From: Zarea fungicola
Lineage: Eukaryota > Ascomycota > Sordariomycetes > Hypocreales > Cordycipitaceae
Assembly: GCA_900169235.1 (NCBI GenBank)
Contig: FWCC01000253.1
Coordinates: 1-64,000, forward strand
Length of the DNA: 64,000 nucleotides
Direction of reading: 5' to 3'
The translations under genes and the position numbers were made by a program. This document shows, piece by piece, positions 19,024 to 29,200 of the stretch. Every line of letters starts with the position of its first letter. Position 1 is the stretch's first letter. The notes beneath the pieces are model-generated. The model searched no databases. It was not told the DNA's origin and saw nothing but the letters and a program-made list of their open reading frames with translations.

Positions 19024-21224
19024 TCACCAGGAGATACGAGTATCTCGTAGCCGCACATCTTGGGAGCCGTTGAATACCGCTCGTGTGCCCACCGTTATGT
19101 CGGCAAACCGAGCACGGAGATCAAATTCGACCGACTTGACCATGATACGCCGATCCTCGGGAATCGTACGTTGCACAACACCTTGCGAGTCGGTGTACCC
19201 TCCCATGGGGTTGCGGGGATCGAATGCGGGCGGCACGGCGGCGCCGCCACCGCCATCGACGCCCTGCTCCTCCAGCTTCATCACCCAGGTTGCAATATTA
19301 GACGTCAGCTCGCTGTCCCACATGCCCTCCCGTCGGGCGCTGCTCTTGAGCAGCTGAATGGCCTGGCGTCGCAGCCATGGATCTCTGCACTTTGTGGCCA
19401 CCACGTACAGAGGTGGCACGATGCCCAGATCTGCAGAGAAGCTTGGTTTCAAGCCGCCTGCGCTGTATTTGCCAGCCCGAAACGCGCCCTTTGTGCCATG
19501 ATGGTACTGCTGCTGCTGAAGTGCATGCTGGTAGCCTGGTGCTGGAGAGCTGCCACCATGCATGTGATGGTGTTGGCTCTCGGCTGCAAATCTGCTTTCG
19601 TCTGCGCCGACGACTTCCCAGCCAAGATCCACAATCATCTTAAAGTGAGGCATGAAGGAATCGAATTGCACTTCATTATCGCAGAAGAGCATCAGGAATA
19701 TGACATTTGTATTGATTTGAAACATTTTGAGAGCAGAAATACCAGCGCGTTCAATGAGCGGTGTCTCTGGGCGATGGCGAGAGGAGAGAATGGGTTCAAA
19801 GGCATCCGACCATGCAGCAAGGCGATCCCTCAATCCCATGCCGTATTTCTTCCATGAAGCAGGTAGCACATAACTGGGATCAGTTTTTGCAGTATGCAGT
19901 TTTTCAATGAAGAGCAATAGAGCCATGCAAAGCTTGTCCGAGGCAAGTCGTGCCTCTGAAAGATTCTCAAAAACACCCTCCCTTGGCGGACTCCCAACAA
20001 GGGAAGGCGAGCTTCTATCGGAGCCAGGCGACTCAGCATGTACAGTTGGAGAATGAAGCCTGATGACATATGGGTGTGGGAAGTGGAAAGCCATGTCGTA
20101 CGATTTGGCCTGTATGGCCAGACGACCAAAAAGGGTGACGAGCTCGTCTTGAGGCGCACTCGAGGCAGCCAGGATGTTTGACGGTTGCTGTGCCTGGAAC
20201 TGCTCCAACAGACCAAGACCTGTTTGGATTTGAATAATGGCCTGCTTGTGATCACCGATGAAGGAGTCAAAGCAGGCGAGGAGTATGATTGCCATCAGAC
20301 GGATTTGATGGCCGTGAAGCGTATCGCCTTTGATGGACAGCATAGCATTGCAGGCGTCAGAGTACTGCTTAATGGCAACCTGCCAGTGAACCAGGATGGA
20401 ATCAGAATGATGCTGCATATGAAGCACGTCGGGATGCGGACGAGCAAAGGACTGCTCCAACGTCTTGTACAATGCACCGAGCGCAATGACAGAATGCCGG
20501 ATAGCACTTTCGCCGTGACACTCCTGCAAAACACGCTGAGTCCAGAAATTCGAGTTGAAATAGCCGGAGAGCTGAGAGGCGGTGTGTAGCCTGAAGAGAT
20601 CGAAGTACATGGCCTCAGCGGGTTGCAAAGACAGCGCCATAGATGGGAGATAGAGCGTCAGTGGTGTCGCCTGAGCGGCAATGGCTTTATAGACTGGTGG
20701 CAGCTTTCGCCGGCGACCAACCCGGCGTGGCGGTAGTATTGTTTGTTTCTGTATCATACTTACGCTAACCACAGGATGGGCACTGCCTGTCGATGAGGAA
20801 GCGGGCGCCGGCTGCATGGCAAGAAGCGGCTTCGGGGCAATGCGAATCTCGACAACAGGACGAGACCCACGGCTGGGAGCAGGGTAGCCGGTGCATGGCT
20901 TGCTGCTCCTGACACATTGCGAGCACTCTGGACGTTTCTCATCGCACTTTATTCTTCGTTGTCTTATGGGAAGAAACTTGATGAGTACTGGTTCGGCCGT
21001 GGACAGGAAGAAAGTGGGGACGGGGGTAGTAGGATGTCGGATGGCGAGACTTACTTGCAGTTGGTGCATCCCGTTTTGACTTTTGGGTTACTCCTACGAC
21101 CTCGCTTGACGGGTAACCCAGTGTTGGCCGATGAGTGAGCCGCGGCGGCAGTGGCATTTGAACCCGTGGACCGATTAGATTCGGAAGAATCGGCTCCGGG
21201 TGAACCCGTTGGCGCCAGTGACAT
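19024..21224 (-). CDS. Zn2Cys6 transcription factor (about 702 aa)
   Basis: Exons are 21224-21055 and 20962-19024 on the minus strand. The 92-nt intron lies inside the zinc cluster and restores C-K-Q-R-R-I-K-C. The Zn2Cys6 domain has C53, C56, C63, C70, C73 and C80, preceded by a basic RGRRSNPKVK arm. A second basic patch (RRVGRRRK) comes before the regulatory domain. From about residue 150 the protein has the long helical region of the fungal_trans_2 type (LYLPSMALSLQPAEAMYFD and onward), typical of regulators of secondary or nutrient metabolism. A further GTAAGT donor at 20763 and CAG acceptor ending at 20671 would remove 93 nt in frame, so a shorter isoform is possible. Target genes are unknown. 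The nearest gene on the same strand is the FAD oxidoreductase 0.8 kb upstream, which could be a target, but this is inference. Confidence 0.88.
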
Positions 21225-22049
21225 GTTGGCGGTCTTGCAGCGCAGGTCATGACATTGAAGTGAAAAGGGGAAAGGGTTAATATTTCGTAGATTTCTATTA
21301 AAGCCGCCAACGACGTGATAATTATGTGCCCGCAGCAAAAATCACAACCCCGGTGCCGGCGGTTTCTCAAACAGAAAAGCGCCCGCAAGGTGCCGCAGTG
21401 CCAGGTGAACAGGGGAGCAGGGAGGCAGGCCAAGGCATCCAGAGCCGTATGGCATGCGCGAGATGAGGCTAGCAACCGGTGAGTTGGGACGGTGTGGTGT
21501 GGTGCTGTGACATGCAACGGAGCGGATGAAGGTTGGCCTCCTGCATGTCGATCGACGGTTGAGAAAAGAGTGGAGGTGGCGCGATGGGGCTTTTGGGGGC
21601 ATGTCAGAGAGGTGACACGTCGGGCAGTTGCGCCCAGGTACTTTGAGTGTGTGTTGACAACTAATTCTATAGCAAGATAAATTTTCCGTAAATTTTTGTA
21701 TCCAAAAAGCCATCGAACGCATACTACTTAATGCGTAATATATGTTGACGTGCACTCACTTTTCGTCTCCTCTACTTCGTAGTGGGGCTGCATCAAAGGC
21801 ATTATCGGCCGTAGATTGGATGTATTGTGTGAGTCGAGGGGTAGAGTAACTACGTTCACTACCTCTATTACGAAATTAATTTACTGCCTTGTTCGCCTCC
21901 TCTCATTACGGCTTGGAATACCTAGAAACCATGCAGCTTGACATACTGTTTGATGACGTTGCTGCACCAGATGATCAATCGCCGGCGTTGATGCTATTCG
22001 TGTCTACGCTATCTCGTTGCAAAGATATACTCATCATACCATTCCATCT
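21225..22049. other. Intergenic region upstream of the Zn2Cys6 regulator
   Basis: No gene is supported. It contains the promoter of the Zn2Cys6 gene and the 3' flank of the FAD oxidoreductase. Open frames on the minus strand at 21342-21755 lack coding character. Confidence 0.55.
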
Positions 22050-23564
22050 TTACAGCACAGGATAGCCGTTACCAAAAAAGCTGTGAGGATCATACTCCGC
22101 CTTTAACTTCCTCAGCCTCGCCAGCGCCTCGGCCCCAAACGTCGCTTCGGCGTCCGCATCCACAACTGGGATTAAGTTGCCGTATGCCACGCCTGGCAAT
22201 ACCTCGCCCGTCGCCTTCAAAGCAGTAATCACCTGCTCCGCAAACTTTTTGGTTCTAGCATCCATTACCGCGTCAGTGGTTATGTCGATGTGGCTACATG
22301 TGAGCGGGAATAGGCGGTGACGGAAGCGCAGAGGAAAACAAGCCGCAGGATTGGGCTCGATGGCCTTGCCGTGGAGGAAGTGGCTCGGGAACCCCATGTA
22401 AAGAGGACCTATCTTGTCGTACTGGTCAATCAGGACGGCTGCGACCGCCTTGGTGAGGCCTGGCGTGATAGCACCTCGGACGTGTATTGGGACAGACTGC
22501 GAGCTGGGGACCATACCCACCCATTCTGCAGGTGTCACTAATGAAACATTTGTCAGCCATAATGCCAGCTCATGTCTGTGCGTCTTCTGCAACTTACTTT
22601 CTCCTACTTTATATGTTGGCGTGCCAGGCAATGCCTTGAGCCTCTCTAAATACGCATATCCGGCGCCCAGATCATCACCCTCTTTCGGACACCAGGCAAA
22701 GAACAGCGCAAGTTCTGGACTCTCCGGGACAGGGTTACGAATGTAGACATCGCCCGTATACTCGTGAGGCAGACTTGGCTCAAAATTTTCTGCCCACTCG
22801 TTCATCACGGCCGGCCAGTCCTTCTTGGGAAAGGTCAAAGCACCAATCAGCGCCTTGGGCTGCGGGTAGACTTTCACAGTGAGTTGTGTCACCACACCCC
22901 AGAGCCCATTTCCAGCGCCTCGGAGCGCCCACAGAAGCTCCGTATGGTTGGAATCATCGGCAATGACGATAGACCCGTCCGCCAGCACGACCTGTGCTGC
23001 CACAATCTGGTCCGATCCGAGGCCGTACGAGGAAGCATATAAGCCGTAGCCGCCTCCCATCGCCCATCCGCAATAGCCGACCATGGGGTGCCATCCGATG
23101 GGCGTAAATAAATCCCGGGCTGCTAGGGCGGGTATGAGGTCCCCTATTAAAATGCCGCCACCGACGGTAGCGGACAGTTTATCTTCAGCAATCTCTGTTG
23201 AATTCATGCTGCGCAGATCGAGGAGGACGCCTGCATCATCAATCCCGGCAACATTCTTGCCAGACATGTCCAGGCCGCCTGCTCGAATGGCAAGCCTTAG
23301 CCCTGCGGCGCTGACAATTTTGACGGCTTCCCGGACATGATTCTGGTTGGACGGTCGAAGAATGGCAAGGGGCCTGATATTGAGGGCCTTGTTGAACAGT
23401 ATGGCGAGGGAGTCATAGGCAGGATCGGATTTCGTATACACAATATCTGGGTATTGTTCAAAGAGAGGCAAGAGGTCCGCCGCTTCAGCCTCAATATCGC
23501 CTCGCGTGCGGGATGCTGGCACTGGCTCTGCCGTAAAACCGGTTGAGGTGGGCTTAAACTCCAT
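22050..23564 (-). CDS. FAD-linked (BBE/VAO-type) oxidoreductase (484 aa spliced)
   Basis: The frame is open from an ATG at 23564 to the stop at 22050. A 60-nt segment, 22597-22538, has a GTAAGT donor, a GCTGAC branch site and a TAG acceptor; removing it joins GGAGAAA|TGACACC to read YKVGEMTPAEWVGM, so I treat it as an in-frame intron. Residues about 60-235 form the PCMH-type FAD-binding domain (RPSNQNHVREAVKI; DLRSMNS; GGGYGLYASSYGLGSDQI). The C-terminus YDPHSFFGNGYPVL is the berberine-bridge motif. The family oxidises alcohols, sugars or secondary-metabolite intermediates using oxygen. The usual RxGGH site reads RAGGL (Leu98), and the usual Cys of GxCPxVG reads GWHPMVG (His159), so neither covalent FAD link is expected. 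No clear signal peptide is visible, unlike many secreted members. The substrate cannot be inferred. Confidence 0.88.
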   Translation of the reverse strand: MEFKPTSTGFTAEPVPASRTRGDIEAEAADLLPLFEQYPDIVYTKSDPAYDSLAILFNKALNIRPLAILRPSNQNHVREAVKIVSAAGLRLAIRAGGLDMSGKNVAGIDDAGVLLDLRSMNSTEIAEDKLSATVGGGILIGDLIPALAARDLFTPIGWHPMVGYCGWAMGGGYGLYASSYGLGSDQIVAAQVVLADGSIVIADDSNHTELLWALRGAGNGLWGVVTQLTVKVYPQPKALIGALTFPKKDWPAVMNEWAENFEPSLPHEYTGDVYIRNPVPESPELALFFAWCPKEGDDLGAGYAYLERLKALPGTPTYKVGESKLQKTHRHELALWLTNVSLVTPAEWVGMVPSSQSVPIHVRGAITPGLTKAVAAVLIDQYDKIGPLYMGFPSHFLHGKAIEPNPAACFPLRFRHRLFPLTCSHIDITTDAVMDARTKKFAEQVITALKATGEVLPGVAYGNLIPVVDADAEATFGAEALARLRKLKAEYDPHSFFGNGYPVL

Positions 23565-24855
23565 AGTTTCAATGTGGCAGTTAGGGTAATAAGATGCTGT
23601 ATTGTTACGGGATGAGCTGAATGTTCAGGTAGGCCTCATTGTGCGGGCCGTCAGCGTATTTATGTTCATCGCATTCATCACAAATCGCTTACAATTGCGG
23701 TTATAAGGATTGCATTACGCCGCAGACCCGAAAGATTGCTCCATAATTGGTACTGGCCCAACACGAGTCACGAACATAAGCTGCCAAGCGTGAGAGTCCG
23801 CCCCATGAGAGCGGCTTTAACTAGGACGGAGGGTTTGTCAACCACGGAGTTATTTCATTAATCAATTAATGAAATCGATAAAGGGATTCCTAAGAGAATT
23901 ACGGTACAACATGTCATGTCCACATAGTTAGCTGTCCTTTACCCCACAGCTGCTAAAACAGACTTGGTAGATTACTGATCATTCACTTTGAAGCTAGTTG
24001 TCAACGCCCCAGAGGTGTGAAAACAAGGTACATAAAAGCAAGATATTGCACGGCTCCATAGCCGGAAGTAAGATCACTTCCAATGAAAGGAGCTTAAGAA
24101 TCTGCCATGTCCTCAGATTTCTCTAAAATACTTCGTGGTTCAAATCTTGCCGCTGTGCTGTCCATTGGTGCCGTTCTTCTTGGTTTCCAGCTGCAGTGTT
24201 TCGGCAACCGGGTGGAGAGAACAATAGGGCATACACTGTTGGATTGCTCATGCATGTATTATTATTATATTATTATTAATATCATTATTATTTATTTACA
24301 GTCATCACAGGCTACAAATTTGACCAAAACGCGCACCTGTGAGATAGTATCAATTCGGCGTGAAAATGTTTGTTGTCTTGCACAGGCAACATGTCTACCT
24401 CTGTCAATAGCACTTCCGCAGGCTTATGCAATGTACCTGACATGACACCCTGCGACTACAGTAGCCAGCACTACTAGGTAGGTAACCCCAGCCCCACACC
24501 GTTTGAGAGAAGAGCCATCATCACCAACGAGTCACGACGTCGCTGCGAGGCACAAGAGACCCGCCCAGGTAACAATTGCCAACACTTCAATCCCGTTGCT
24601 ACTTGCAGAAGGCAATATCCTTCACATGCTCACAAAAGGCCATTAAAATCGAAGCAATCCATCAGTTCGTGTTTGACACTCCGACTACGACCCCGGCCGA
24701 ACTGCTAGATTCGAAGCGAGTTACAATAACTAGCTTCACTCGGAACCCAAAAATTTGCTGTTGCACCAGGGGAGGGAACTTTCCCGCGGTGACGCTTCTT
24801 TATCTCCATATAAGTCACTGCAAGGGGCCAGCGCGCGTTATCCGAACTTTTAATC
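23565..24855. other. Intergenic region with one doubtful small frame
   Basis: It holds the promoters of the FAD oxidoreductase (-) and the 188-aa gene (+). An ATG at 24107 opens a short frame with a hydrophobic segment (NLAAVLSIGAVLLGF), but it degenerates into a TAT/ATT microsatellite near 24255-24300 and I do not call it a gene. A TAGGTAGGTAAC word lies near 24477. Confidence 0.45.
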
Positions 24856-25422
24856 ATGGCTACAACTACCGCACAGCCCGAGCCCCCACAGCGACCTCAG
24901 AGCCAGGTGCTTGACAATGTGGCCATTGCCTTTGCGGTCGGCACGCCGCTTGTTATGCTGCTGCCGCCACGCAAGATGGACCTGCGGTTCTTCGTTCTAG
25001 CTGCAACCTTCTCGCTATCGACCAACCACCTCTGCAAGTCGTGGACCGGCCAGTCCATCTACGGTCGCTTCACCTCGCGCGTAAACTCGACGTTTGATAC
25101 TTCCCTGCCGGAAGGCGCCCGGCGGACACAGCAGCTGCTGAAGGAGCATAGAGAGCGCGAGGCAGCCGAGAAAGGTCTCCCTTCCCCTACACCAGGAAAG
25201 GATCGCACCCTTATCAAGGACATCTGGCTGGGCGGCGAGGATGAAGACTGGAGGCAAAAGCGCGCTGAGGAGCACCGGAAGAGCTTTGAGGAGGGTAAAG
25301 GCCTGAGCGATATCATCTTTGAGCAGATTGGGGATGTCTTCAGTGGCAACTGGCGCAAGACTAAGAAGGACCAGGAGCTGGAGCCTACAAAGGCGGACGA
25401 CTTGGAGGCGCCGAGGAAATAA
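24856..25422 (+). CDS. Small membrane protein of unknown function (188 aa)
   Basis: I do not recognise a characterised family, though the layout is typical of a conserved filamentous-fungal protein. Residues 1-18 are polar (Gln/Pro-rich). Two hydrophobic segments follow, about 20-40 (VAIAFAVGTPLVMLLPP) and 43-56 (DLRFFVLAATFSLS). The C-terminal 110 residues are highly charged and probably helical, with a conserved-looking core around TLIKDIWLGGEDEDW and a GLSDIIFEQIGDVFSGNW segment. The ATG is in good context and the single exon is complete. An organellar or ER membrane location is plausible. The charged helical tail suggests a protein-protein interface, but no reaction can be proposed. Confidence 0.7.
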   Translation: MATTTAQPEPPQRPQSQVLDNVAIAFAVGTPLVMLLPPRKMDLRFFVLAATFSLSTNHLCKSWTGQSIYGRFTSRVNSTFDTSLPEGARRTQQLLKEHREREAAEKGLPSPTPGKDRTLIKDIWLGGEDEDWRQKRAEEHRKSFEEGKGLSDIIFEQIGDVFSGNWRKTKKDQELEPTKADDLEAPRK

Positions 25423-26859
25423 GCGAGTTTTTGCGATCAATTGCCCCCCTGGACCCAACAACAAGACGGAATTCCTTCCTGGTGGTTAGGGCACGACAGT
25501 ATGTTAATTTAAAATGTAACATCATGTACAATAATGGATTGAAAGGAGTCTACTAGAACCGACTGGGAATATAAAATATGGACAGTCACCTAATGTAGTA
25601 TAGATAGAAGAAACACCTGTAAACTCAATATTGACAATATATGACTTGTCTACGAAATCGAGGAATCATCGACCATGACTACCATCACAATGTAGACTGC
25701 GACAGATGCGAGGCCGAGAATTGGACTGTCAGCTTCCGACCCCATGTTAGTAGGTAGATGTAAATAGTGACCATTTATCAGGTTAAGGTTATGTTTAGCG
25801 TCAGAAAAGTACTGGATTGGTGACGAGTTGCGGTCAATACCTTAGTAGGCAAGAGGGGGTGATCGAAGTAACTCATACGTGGGTACATAAATAGGTAGGT
25901 AATAATACGAGGCACAGAAAACAGCAATCATGAAGCGTAGAAGATGGCAGAGCTTGCTTACCGTGGATGTACCGACAACCGAGGACTACAGCCGCACTTT
26001 ATTAGCCTGTCTGTTTTTATCCTCGCTCCTGCAGTGTTCCAAAATTCGTAACGAGCCACAAAAAATGTACAGCCCCTGTGCTGAAAATAGACAGGCTGAT
26101 GCAGCCACTGCCAAGGTTGCGCCTCAGCTTGTGGCGGCCCAGTCTATTGGTTCCTGCGGCCTGCCACTGAACACCCTAGTAAGAATTTTAATAAGGGTCA
26201 CTGGAGAAGGGACAGCAATGAGCAGCTCTGGACTTGAACACGTACCGCTGGCGAGTACTTGCCACATTACCAACAGTGTACCGTTGCCCTTGTACCCTCC
26301 CTCTGTCTGCGCTGTGGCCCGCCGATCGACAGCAGCACAGCCGCCAACAAGTAACTGTTGCGTCAGTCAGGCACTCTTCGCCTCCCTGTGAGGCGAGGAC
26401 GGACATTGCATCCCCTGATGAGTGTTTGCTTGGTTAATAATCCCAGCTTCTTCACCATCACTCGTTTTTTTCCTCAACATCGCATATATTAAAGTTGTCC
26501 GGCTCTTCTATATTTATGTATATTTTAATTTCTCGATTCTGACGCACGCTTCACATTTCATCCTATAACTCCCAAATTACTACGCTCCTGAAACAGCTAT
26601 TTACCTCTAGTCAATTTCTCGCCTGGTAAGCTACCAAGCTGCCTCCCCGGTGGTTCCTTTTAGCGTCACACGTTCCTCCCGCCCACCCAGAAAACTAAAC
26701 TGGTGCAGCTATCCGCTCCAGACCGCAGACTGGTCTCTGGCCATCCACGATCATACTCGGTGCTTCAACCCCGAATCCTTCCCGCTATTTTCTTGCCGCC
26801 CTCGCTGTTGCTGCGCATTGATAATAGCAATCGGCGGATACGAAGAAAGTATCGACACC
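25423..26859. other. Intergenic region and long leader of the rhomboid gene
   Basis: No gene is supported. A frame at 25930-26391 begins with ATG but has no domain or codon-bias support. GTAGGTAG-type words occur near 25745 and 25890. From about 26440 the sequence becomes pyrimidine-rich, likely the rhomboid gene's leader; the frame is open upstream of its ATG but contains no earlier ATG. Confidence 0.45.
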
Positions 26860-28462
26860 ATGGCCTCAGGAGGCTATTCATATGGCGGCGCTGGCAACCA
26901 CGGCCATAGCCAGCAGCCATATTACGACCCTGATTCAGTACGCGGACACTCGCCGCAACCGACGCCCGCGCCATCATACCACTCGGGCCAGAATGCCAAT
27001 GATTACGCCTACGGCATACAACACACTCAGAACCAGCCCGGACGACCGTCGCCCTTTGATACCGTCTTCGACGACAACGCCTACCCCTCAGGTTCCAAAT
27101 ACAACACTCCCGGCGCAGGCACCCCCCAGCCAGGCTATTACCAAGACACAGGCTATTATGGCCAGGCTGGAGCTTCGCCTATAGCATCAAGACCGAATCT
27201 AAACGAGGATATTCCTCTTCAGGACCGCCCGAAGGGTGGCGAGGCCACCGATCATATTTATGATGCTACCGCCGCCCCAACGAGCCGATCCCGACGGGGC
27301 AAGGTTCGAGTCGGAGAGCTGGGCATGCTTGGATCTGATAAGAAGCGAATCCCCTTTGTTGTCTATCTTTTTAGTTTGGCCCAACTCGCAGTCTTCATTG
27401 CTGAGATTGCCAAAAATGGTATGCCGCATAAACTGATGCTACTACTATTAGGTTTCTCTAACACCGTGTCTAGGAATCTTGACGGGCTCTCCCATCATGA
27501 TCAAGCCACAATTTAACCCCATGATTGGCCCCTCGACGCAAGTTCTTATCAACATGGGTGCCCGATACGCCCCATGCATGCACAACATCAAAGCTATTCA
27601 AGGCGCGCCAGCAGACAAGCCCATCTATTTCCTCTGTCCCAATGCTACTAGAAACGACCAAATTTGCCCCCTGTCTACTCTCTGCGGTTTCGGTGGTGTA
27701 CCCGATCCAATTTTTGATGGCAATGCCAACCAAAGCCCAGCACCCGACCAATGGTTCCGATTTATTATCCCAATCTTTATGCATGCCGGAATTATTCACA
27801 TCGGATTCAACCTGCTCCTTCAGTTGACCGTGGCCAAGGAGATGGAACAGGCAATTGGTTCTGTTAGATTCTTCCTTGTGTACATGAGCGCTGGTATTTT
27901 TGGCTTTGTCATGGGTGGCAATTTCGCGGCGGCCGGTATTGCATCAACTGGCGCATCTGGATCGTTATTTGGAATCATTGCGCTCACGCTTTTGGATCTT
28001 TTGTACTCATGGTCAGAACGCCGCAGCCCTGTCAAGGACCTCATGTTCATCATCCTGGATATGGTCATTGCTTTTGTGCTGGGTCTCTTGCCGGGTTTGG
28101 ACAACTTCTCGCATATTGGTGGCTTCCTCATGGGCTTGGCACTCGGAATCTGCGTCTTGCATTCTCCCAACGCTTTACGACGACGCTTGGACGAGGGTTC
28201 GACGTATGCGGCCGTTCACGGTGGCCAAAATCTTGCCCCGTCCTTCTTGAAAAGTCCCATTGGTTTCTTCAAAGGTCGAAAGCCGCTTTGGTGGGCTTGG
28301 TGGCTCGTGCGTGTCGCTGCTCTCATTGGGATCATTGTCGTCTTTATTGTTCTATTGAACAATTTCTACAAAGTCGGCGAGCAGTGTGGTTGGTGCAAGT
28401 ACCTGAGTTGTCTGCCCATCAAGGACTGGTGTGAACTTGGCGTGATCAAGGGCAGCTCTTAG
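26860..28462 (+). CDS. Rhomboid-family intramembrane serine protease (515 aa)
   Basis: Exons are 26860-27418 and 27474-28462, with a 55-nt intron restoring a Gly codon. The N-terminal about 165 residues are cytosolic, Tyr/Gly/Pro/Gln-rich and disordered. Seven membrane spans are likely. The catalytic set is intact: the H290-x4-H295-x3-N299 motif in span 2 (MHAGIIHIGFN), the GASG motif with Ser348 in span 4 and His400 in span 6 (FSHIGGF). It should cleave single-pass membrane proteins within the bilayer. The long loop between spans 1 and 2 has four cysteines (APCMHN, YFLCPN, QICPLSTLC), which suggests a disulfide-linked lumenal loop as in secretory-pathway rhomboids. The C-terminus has two further CxxC-like cysteines (EQCGWCKYLSC). 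It is larger than the Rbd2-type rhomboids and not a mitochondrial PARL type. Natural substrates are unknown. Confidence 0.93.
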
Positions 28463-29200
28463 GCATGCACTCGTATGTTTTCTTTGGGTGTGTTGTAGTC
28501 CGCTGTTTTTCTCTCCTGCATGCCTCTATGAGGATGCATTTCTGCACAGCGCCGGCGTTTGATTGGACAATGTGCTTTTTATAGCCCTTTTAAGTCGAGC
28601 ATATACAGTATAGATGAATTTGACCTCGAAATGGTTGTGAGTAGTTTTGGAATATAATTTATTACTGTTTTTGTCCTGCAAAGTCAGTGTATTTCAGGCT
28701 CAACGGTTATTACTGCTCTATCTCCTGTGGCACAGCCACCATCAGACGGCTAGCTGATAGAAAGCGCGAAAACGACAAGCATTGATAGTCAAAATGCAGC
28801 AGAACACGGTAAGACGTAGTAATTCTTTAGAACCATTACAGTAGGTGTAAACAGGATGAACAAAACGAAGCCGTTGCTGTAAGGTTCGCGAAATCACGTG
28901 TGCCCATTAACGGTCGGTGGGTCTGTCACGTCACGGTGTGAAAGGCGCGTCTCCAAAGTGGCGCCCCAAACCCTGCTATACCAAACCATTTGTCTATCTA
29001 CGATTATGTCAAACAAGACCTCTACAACTTTTTCATCTCTGCTCACTGTAACCAGATAAGGTTTTGGGCATTTGTCCATTTATGTGTCTTTCCATGATAT
29101 TGATATTGATCTCTTGAACCCCCACCCTTCTTTTCTTCTTCTCTACAACTGTTGCCAGTATCGAACACAAAGCACGGAACGACACATTCATACAATCGCT
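28463..29200. promoter_or_regulatory. Promoter region of the DNA polymerase delta gene
   Basis: A palindrome TTCGCGAA at 28885-28892 directly abuts an ATCACGTG E-box (core 28895-28900), about 300 bp upstream of the POL3 start. TTCGCGAA-type sites resemble E2F/SBF-like G1/S elements, which would suit a replication gene, but that role here is inference. No gene is supported in the rest. Confidence 0.45.

Noticed and set aside
24130..24160. GGTTCAAATC, a tRNA B-box-like word
   Set aside because: There is no matching T-stem and no A box 30-60 bases upstream. A similar word at 33768 fails for the same reason.
24107..24445. Short frame with a hydrophobic N-terminus
   Set aside because: After about 45 codons it runs through a TAT/ATT microsatellite; no donor gives a sensible continuation.
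25930..26391. 153-codon plus-strand frame before the rhomboid gene
   Set aside because: It has an ATG but no domain, signal peptide or codon bias, and ends in ordinary intergenic sequence.
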